Shown piece by piece: positions 59,338 to 64,000 of a stretch of DNA of 64,000 nt. This stretch comes from Asticcacaulis aquaticus (GTDB lineage: Bacteria; Pseudomonadota; Alphaproteobacteria; Caulobacterales; Caulobacteraceae), in the NCBI RefSeq assembly GCF_028550415.1, contig NZ_JAQQKX010000004.1:62001-126000 (forward strand), read 5' to 3'. The translations under genes were made by a program, and so were the position numbers. Within the stretch, counting starts at the first letter, position 1; each line of letters starts with the position of its first letter. The notes under the pieces were generated by a model. It was not told the origin of the DNA, made no database searches, and saw only the letters and a program-made list of their open reading frames with translations.

Positions 59338-60111
59338 ATGACCAAGAAACATATTCTGTACGCGATCTTTGTCCTGCTGACCGTGACGGTACTGGGCGGC
59401 GTGGGCTACTGGGCCTACTGGAATTTCTTCATCCGCTGGAGCCCGATCACGGTGACCCAGAACCAGAAGGAAATTCAGACCCTTCTGGATGCGTCCGGCT
59501 TTGCCGCCTCGGGCAAGGAAGGCCCGGAAATGTGGGTCATCACCTACCGCAACTGCGCCTCATGCAAGGTGTGGGAAGAGCAGGAACTGCCCAAGTTCGA
59601 AGCCATCGCCGCCGATATCCGCATCGTCCCCTTCGCGCCGATGGATGTCGAGGGCAAGACCAAGACGACGCCGTCCGAACGCGCCACCATCGCCGAAATC
59701 TGGCTCAACCGCTCCTATTCGCTCTATCGCCAGTGGCGTGCGGCCCCGGAAGAGACGTGGCAACCCGACTTCCGCGCCGCCGACGGCGATCTGGCGCGCA
59801 CAGCGGTCGTCGGTGCCAGTCGCGATTTCATCACCCAGCTTGAGCCGCTTCTGGCCAATAATGGCGTGCCGATCCGCTATCCGCTGATCATCTGGCGCGA
59901 CGGGGCCGAGCATATCAAGATCTGCGCCTGTTCGGACGAACGCATGTACCACTATGTCCGCGACGATCTGCACGCCCCAGCCAGCCTGACTGAAAAACCG
60001 GCAGCCCCCGCCGCGCCCATGATCGAGCAAAAGCAACCCCAGCCCTTGCCGGAGGCCGGTACGGTCGCCAGCGAGGCCGCGGCTTCCAACTATGGCCCCG
60101 ATGCGCTTTAA
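59338..60111 (+). CDS. membrane-anchored thioredoxin-like protein
   Basis: The 257-residue protein has an N-terminal membrane anchor (about residues 7-28). A thioredoxin-like segment follows, where WVITYRNCASCKVWEEQELP places a CxxC at 73-76 in the usual position after a strand and before a helix. A later CAC (in IKICACSDERM) and a Pro/Ala/Glu-rich C-terminal tail complete it. It probably faces the periplasm and may act in disulfide or metal handling. The exact role is unknown. The ATG at 59338 follows AAGAGGGG. Confidence 0.72.
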   Translation: MTKKHILYAIFVLLTVTVLGGVGYWAYWNFFIRWSPITVTQNQKEIQTLLDASGFAASGKEGPEMWVITYRNCASCKVWEEQELPKFEAIAADIRIVPFAPMDVEGKTKTTPSERATIAEIWLNRSYSLYRQWRAAPEETWQPDFRAADGDLARTAVVGASRDFITQLEPLLANNGVPIRYPLIIWRDGAEHIKICACSDERMYHYVRDDLHAPASLTEKPAAPAAPMIEQKQPQPLPEAGTVASEAAASNYGPDAL

Positions 60112-60220
60112 GCGCCGCTGAGACTTACAAATCCCGCAAGGTGGGGCGCTACCCCTGAACAGGGGTTTACCGCAGCGCAAACTTGAGCCCATGGTGTGGC
60201 GGGTAAACCGGGGAAAATCG

Positions 60221-60772
60221 ATGAAACGGATAGTCGGCGTAATGCTTGCTGTGGGCGGCCTGATCGGGGCGCCTCTGGCTCTGGCGGATTCCGTCAAGAG
60301 CGAGATGATCCTCGACGGCACGCGCATGAAGTTCGCCGACAGCGAAGGCTGGTACAGCTTCCGCACCCCCGTCACCGGCGAAACCACCCAGAGCGAGGAC
60401 GGATCACGCGTCTTCATGTGGGATTCGTCCGACGGGAAGTACTATTTCAACGTCTCGCGCGGCAAGGCGCAAACCCCGATGCCCGCCGATCAGCTCGACG
60501 CCAATGTCCAGCAGATGATCACGCCGGGCTCGGCCGACGACCTGTCGATCGCCAAGGACGTCACCGCCATCACCGGTCGCGAAGTCATCACCCTCAACGG
60601 GCCGCAACCGGTCAAGATGGCCGTCTGGCACGTCGAGGTGAACGGCGGCAAGCTGTTCTACGGCGTGGTTCTGGTGCCGAAGGGCTCGATGGCGGTAATC
60701 TGTCTCGGCGACCGGCCCGATTGCGGCACCCTTCTGAGCAACGATTTCCGCATCGAAGCGGGTGCGTTCTAA
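60221..60772 (+). CDS. secreted protein of unknown function
   Basis: The 183-residue product has a signal peptide (MKRIVGVMLAVGGLIGAPLA, cleaved near LADS). The mature part is a small, probably beta-rich domain with two cysteines near the C terminus (VICLGDRPDCGTLL) that could form a disulfide. I do not recognise a named family. The ATG at 60221 has GGGGAAA upstream. It is on the same strand as the thioredoxin-like gene 110 bp before it and converges on the PQQ dehydrogenase. Confidence 0.7.
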   Translation: MKRIVGVMLAVGGLIGAPLALADSVKSEMILDGTRMKFADSEGWYSFRTPVTGETTQSEDGSRVFMWDSSDGKYYFNVSRGKAQTPMPADQLDANVQQMITPGSADDLSIAKDVTAITGREVITLNGPQPVKMAVWHVEVNGGKLFYGVVLVPKGSMAVICLGDRPDCGTLLSNDFRIEAGAF

Positions 60773-60778
60773 ATCAGG

Positions 60779-61909
60779 TCAGGCGCCCTTCGGCACGATC
60801 CTGACGATCCGCCCGTCGGCATTATCGAAAGCGACATAAAGCGCGCCATCCGGCCCCATGACCACGTCGCGGATGCGCTCCCTGAACTCGGTCAGGAGCT
60901 TCTCTTCCTTGACGACCTTTTCGCCGTCCAGCGTGATCATGTCGAGATATTTAAACTTCAGCGAACCGATGAACAGCTTGCCCTGCCATACCGCGTGCGG
61001 GCCGTCGTAAAACCACATGCCCGACGGCGCGATCGACGGCACCCAATAGTGCAGCGGCTCTTCCATCCCCGCCTTCTGCTTTACGCCGATGCGACCGCCG
61101 CCATATTCCTCGCCATAGGTGACCAGCGGCCAGCCGTAATTCTTGCCCGCACGGGCGATATTGATCTCATCGCCCCCCTGAGGGCCATGCTCGTTGGTCC
61201 AGAATTCGCCGGTCACCGGGTGGATCGTGCCGCCTTGCATATTGCGGTGACCATAGGACCAGATTTCCGGCTTAGCACCTGCGGTTTTCACAAACGGATT
61301 GTCTTGGGGGATCGATCCATCCGGTTTGATGCGGATGGTCTTGCCGAAGGTCGTGCCGAGGTCCTGCACCTTGTCGCGATAAGAGGCGCGCTCGCCGAGC
61401 GTCGCGAACAGATATTGCCCGTCCTTCGAAAAGGCCAGACGCGAGCCCCAGTGGTTCGGTCCCTCGACCTTCGGGCTTTGTTGCCAGATGACTTTGGTGC
61501 CGGTCAGAGCCGTACCCTCCAGCTTGCCGCGCGCAATCGCCGTCCCGGCGGTATCGCCTTCGCCCGCTTCGGAAAAGCTGAGATAGACGAGGCCGTTTTC
61601 GCTGAACTTCGGATCGATGGCCACATCCAGCAGACCGGCCTGACCGTAGTCGACCACCTCCGGCGTCCCCGTGATCACCTGAGCCGAGTTGCCATCGGCG
61701 CTGATCAGTTTCAGCGTCCCGGCTTTTTCGGTCACCAGCAATCGCCCGTCCGGCAGAAAAGCCATGCCCCACGGCTGCTCGATCCCTTCGGCAAACACCG
61801 TGGCATCGTAACCTTCGACCGAGGTCGAGGGCTTGGTCTGGGCGCAGGCGGGGGTCGAAATCAGGGCGGTCAGGGCCAGACCGGACAGAAGGGCATCGCG
61901 ACGGTTCAT
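60779..61909 (-). CDS. PQQ-dependent sugar dehydrogenase, YliI/Asd-like
   Basis: The 376-residue protein has a signal peptide (MNRRDALLSGLALTALISTP, AxA near ACAQ) and a six-bladed beta-propeller of the soluble glucose dehydrogenase type: IEQPWGMAFLPDGRLLVTEK, GPNHWGSRLAFSKDGQYLF with the conserved active-site His, and TNEHGPQGGDEIN. Such enzymes oxidise aldose sugars in the periplasm with PQQ. No pqq biosynthesis genes are in the window, so cofactor supply is not shown. Confidence 0.9.
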   Translation of the reverse strand: MNRRDALLSGLALTALISTPACAQTKPSTSVEGYDATVFAEGIEQPWGMAFLPDGRLLVTEKAGTLKLISADGNSAQVITGTPEVVDYGQAGLLDVAIDPKFSENGLVYLSFSEAGEGDTAGTAIARGKLEGTALTGTKVIWQQSPKVEGPNHWGSRLAFSKDGQYLFATLGERASYRDKVQDLGTTFGKTIRIKPDGSIPQDNPFVKTAGAKPEIWSYGHRNMQGGTIHPVTGEFWTNEHGPQGGDEINIARAGKNYGWPLVTYGEEYGGGRIGVKQKAGMEEPLHYWVPSIAPSGMWFYDGPHAVWQGKLFIGSLKFKYLDMITLDGEKVVKEEKLLTEFRERIRDVVMGPDGALYVAFDNADGRIVRIVPKGA

Positions 61910-62251
61910 GAGCGGTCGTCCTTTATCTGTTGAAGGGGCTGACCTTAGCCGCCACTCGGGGCGGGGCAAGTCAAAAGCCCGTCAGCTATCCTGACAGGTG
62001 ACGTAACTTGACCTTAAACGCGCGGCCTCGCATTGTCCGTTGGCGTGACCGAAAAAGGCCGTCCGGGAGATTATAGATCGCCGACAAGACGGCATAGTCG
62101 GTCATGCTCTGCATTCAGGTTGCATCTCCCCGCCTTGCGGGCCGGTGTCAGAAAGCGGACGATCGGGCCTGAAGGTTTTGCGCCTCCCCCGCCGTTCGCG
62201 ATGCCGGTCCCGCAGGGTTTCATTATCAGCCGCGCTTTCTAGGTATTTCGA
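61910..62251. other. 342-bp gene-free divergent interval
   Basis: This interval lies between the divergent PQQ dehydrogenase and slipin genes. Short open frames are present (for example 62033-62242), but none has a ribosome binding site or a recognisable product. I see no strong hairpin. It probably holds the two promoters. Confidence 0.55.
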
Positions 62252-63013
62252 ATGGATATCGACCCACCCGCCATTATTACCTTCATCATTCTGATGGCCG
62301 TCCTGATCGGTGCCCTTTGGCTCAATTCGCGCTATCAGCGGATGACCATCTATGCCTATCAGTGCGGGCTTTTGTACGAGAAAGGCGTCTTCGTGAAACG
62401 GCTGGAGGCCGGGATTCACACCTGGCACCCGCGCACGCAGTTCATCGAGATCGTCGATACGCGCAAACGCCTGATCGTCCTGCCCGGTCAGGACATACTG
62501 ACGCGTGACAACGTCAATATCCGCCTGACTTTGGCCGGATTTTATCAGATCAGTGATGCCTATACCGCCACGACCGCGCACGAATCCTTTCACGCGAGCC
62601 TGCACAATCTGGCGCAGATCGAGTTGCGCCGTGCCGTGGCCGACCTGACGCTGGAGGATTTGCTGGCGCAAAAAGGCGAACTGGACGAACGCCTGACGAC
62701 GGTGCTTGCGCCACACGGCACGGCCCTGGGCCTGACGCTGAGCGACTTTGCCGTCCGCGATGTCCTGCTGCCGCCGCACCTGAAACGCGCCTTTGCCGGG
62801 GTGCTGGAGGCGCAAAAGGATGCCCAGCGCCAGATCGAACAGGCGCGCGGTGAACAGGCCGTATTGCGCAGCCTCGCCAATTCGGCCCGGCTCTACAGCG
62901 ACAATCCGATGCTGTTGCAGGCCCGGCTGATTCAGGCCCTGTCGAAGGGCGGCAATACCATCGCCTACAGCGCCGAGCAGGGATTGGCCCTGACACCTAA
63001 GAAGAAGAAATAA
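62252..63013 (+). CDS. slipin / SPFH-band 7 family protein
   Basis: The 253-residue protein has an N-terminal membrane segment (about residues 7-24) and an SPFH domain (about 28-190, with EAGIHTWHPRTQFIEIVDTR, and the helical AQIELRRAVADLTLEDLLAQ). A short C-terminal coiled region follows. Slipins form oligomers on membranes and often work with an NfeD protease partner, but no nfeD gene is adjacent. Length is typical. Confidence 0.88.
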   Translation: MDIDPPAIITFIILMAVLIGALWLNSRYQRMTIYAYQCGLLYEKGVFVKRLEAGIHTWHPRTQFIEIVDTRKRLIVLPGQDILTRDNVNIRLTLAGFYQISDAYTATTAHESFHASLHNLAQIELRRAVADLTLEDLLAQKGELDERLTTVLAPHGTALGLTLSDFAVRDVLLPPHLKRAFAGVLEAQKDAQRQIEQARGEQAVLRSLANSARLYSDNPMLLQARLIQALSKGGNTIAYSAEQGLALTPKKKK

Positions 63014-63014
63014 A

Positions 63015-63043
63015 AAAACCCCGCTGGCGACCAGCGGGGTTTT
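63015..63043. terminator. bidirectional terminator between the slipin gene and rplS
   Basis: AAAACCCCGCTGG pairs with CCAGCGGGGTTTT around a 3-nt loop, directly after the slipin stop and 24 bp from the rplS stop. Confidence 0.85.
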
Positions 63044-63066
63044 CATATCTCGGTTGCCCGAAAGCC

Positions 63067-63495
63067 TTAGCCTTCCGTAGTGTCCGTGGCCGCCAGCTGA
63101 GCGCGCAGTTCGTCGCCCTTCGAGCCGCGGGTCGAGTTTTGCGAACGCTCGACGATACGGGCCGACTTGCCGCGACGGTCACGCAGATAGTACAGCTTGG
63201 CGCGACGCACGACGCCGCGACGCTTCACTTCGATCGACTCGATGGCCGGCAGAAGCAGCGGGAACTTACGCTCGACGCCTTCGCCGAACGAGATCTTGCG
63301 GACGGTGAAGGTTTCGTTGATGCCGGTGCCGGCGCGGGCGATCACAACGCCTTCATAGGCCTGGACGCGCTCGCGGTCGCCTTCCTTGATCTTCACGTTG
63401 ACGCGGACGGTGTCGCCCGGTTGGAAGGCGGGGAAGGTCTTGCCTTCGCGCAGCTTGGCGACTTCTTCGGCTTCGATTTGCTGAAGCAGGTTCAT
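63067..63495 (-). CDS. rplS: 50S ribosomal protein L19 (bL19)
   Basis: L19 sits at the 30S-50S interface. The 142-residue protein has the family core ([33 protein letters not shown] and [15 protein letters not shown]) plus a C-terminal tail about 20 residues longer than in E. coli. It is 22 bp downstream of trmD, the usual trmD-rplS order. Confidence 0.97.
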   Translation of the reverse strand: MNLLQQIEAEEVAKLREGKTFPAFQPGDTVRVNVKIKEGDRERVQAYEGVVIARAGTGINETFTVRKISFGEGVERKFPLLLPAIESIEVKRRGVVRRAKLYYLRDRRGKSARIVERSQNSTRGSKGDELRAQLAATDTTEG

Positions 63496-63517
63496 GATGT
63501 AACTCCGATATTGAGGC

Positions 63518-64000
63518 TTACGCCTTGGGCGTGCCTTTTGCCTGTGATTTGGAAAGATACGCGTCCCAGAGATCCGGTCGGCGTTCTTTCGTGGTTGCCT
63601 CTCTCATGCGCTGCTTCCACACGGCCATTTTTTTATGGTCGCCGGATAACAGCACTTCGGGGATGTCGAGGCCCTCGAAATTCCGCGGTCGCGTGTACTG
63701 CGGATGTTCGAGGAGACCATCCTCAAAACTTTCTGTATCGAGGCTTTCCGATGCGCCGAGAACCCCCGGAATAAGCCGCACCACCGCTTCGATCGTCACC
63801 ATCGCCGCCGATTCTCCGCCCGCAAGGACGGCGTCGCCGACGCTGATCTCTTCGAACCCGCGCGCATCGAGTACGCGCTGATCCACCCCTTCGAACCGTC
63901 CACACAGAACGATCAGGCCAGAGGCCTTCGACCATTCGCGCACTTTTGCCTGAGTGATCGGGCGACCGCGGGCGCTCATATAGAGCTTCGGACGGTCATC
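63518..64000 (-). CDS. trmD: tRNA (guanine-37-N1)-methyltransferase, partial
   Basis: TrmD makes m1G37 in tRNA, which prevents frameshifts. The window holds the last 160 residues; the gene continues past base 64000. The SAM-binding knot is recognisable ([14 protein letters not shown] and VRLIPGVLG) and the C-terminal domain follows. The family usually has CGRYEG; this protein has Phe in place of Tyr. It precedes rplS. Confidence 0.95.
   Translation of the reverse strand, partial: DDRPKLYMSARGRPITQAKVREWSKASGLIVLCGRFEGVDQRVLDARGFEEISVGDAVLAGGESAAMVTIEAVVRLIPGVLGASESLDTESFEDGLLEHPQYTRPRNFEGLDIPEVLLSGDHKKMAVWKQRMREATTKERRPDLWDAYLSKSQAKGTPKA

Noticed and set aside
62033-62242. 69-residue frame before the slipin gene
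   Set aside because: Arg/Pro/Ser-rich composition typical of non-coding GC-rich DNA; no ribosome binding site.

Overview
The window is GC-rich alphaproteobacterial chromosome, most likely from the order Caulobacterales (an Asticcacaulis- or Caulobacter-like organism). This placement is inference from gene order and protein style: mutM-rpsT-dnaA on one strand, trpF-trpB-trpA-accD-folC followed by trxA/addA/addB, an amgK-murU peptidoglycan recycling pair, a TIGR02300 (FYDLN acid) protein, the sigma-70 RpoD with a long acidic insert, and TonB-dependent uptake. No phage, IS transposase, CRISPR array or rRNA operon is seen.

Layout. 1-7100: metabolic genes tdk, fbp, a thioredoxin-reductase-type ferredoxin-NADP reductase, a LysR regulator, cysK, thrB and a small secreted protein. 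7234-11359: dnaG-rpoD. 11496-21451, minus strand: a Nudix gene and the replication/repair block mutM, rpsT, dnaA, dnaN, recF, gyrB. A DUF1778/GNAT toxin-antitoxin pair and a small transposon-like palindromic element sit between dnaN and recF. 21692-30934: an unusual aldo/keto reductase, a class A penicillin-binding protein, recQ, two exporters, a dienelactone hydrolase and a typical aldo/keto reductase. 30975-36050: a periplasmic M16 protease divergent from a TonB-dependent receptor. 36059-41838: small proteins, tRNA-Ala(GGC), TIGR02300, cmk, rpsA, ihfB and mscL. 41875-48904: a degenerate glucokinase-family protein, then trpFBA-accD-(membrane protein)-folC. 49079-59078, minus strand: trxA and a tightly coupled operon acyltransferase-tsaE-amgK-murU-addB-addA. 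59125-64000: small envelope proteins, a PQQ-type sugar dehydrogenase, a slipin, rplS and the 3' part of trmD.

The genes are mostly housekeeping: DNA replication, transcription and translation, tryptophan, fatty-acid, folate, cysteine and threonine synthesis, and double-strand break repair. The more unusual content is in the details. At least five families of short interspersed palindromes occur. One family has five copies whose outer stems differ in sequence but still pair. Another has two copies with 28-30 bp perfect terminal inverted repeats, resembling a MITE. Two normally zinc-binding proteins, DnaG and AccD, have lost all four zinc ligands. TrpA carries Glu at the position of the catalytic Asp60, and the glucokinase-like protein lacks the GGTN phosphate-binding motif. 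The M16 protease/TonB receptor pair resembles protein-import (Fus/PqqL-YddB-like) systems and is the best candidate for a less described system here. I found no convincing oriC.
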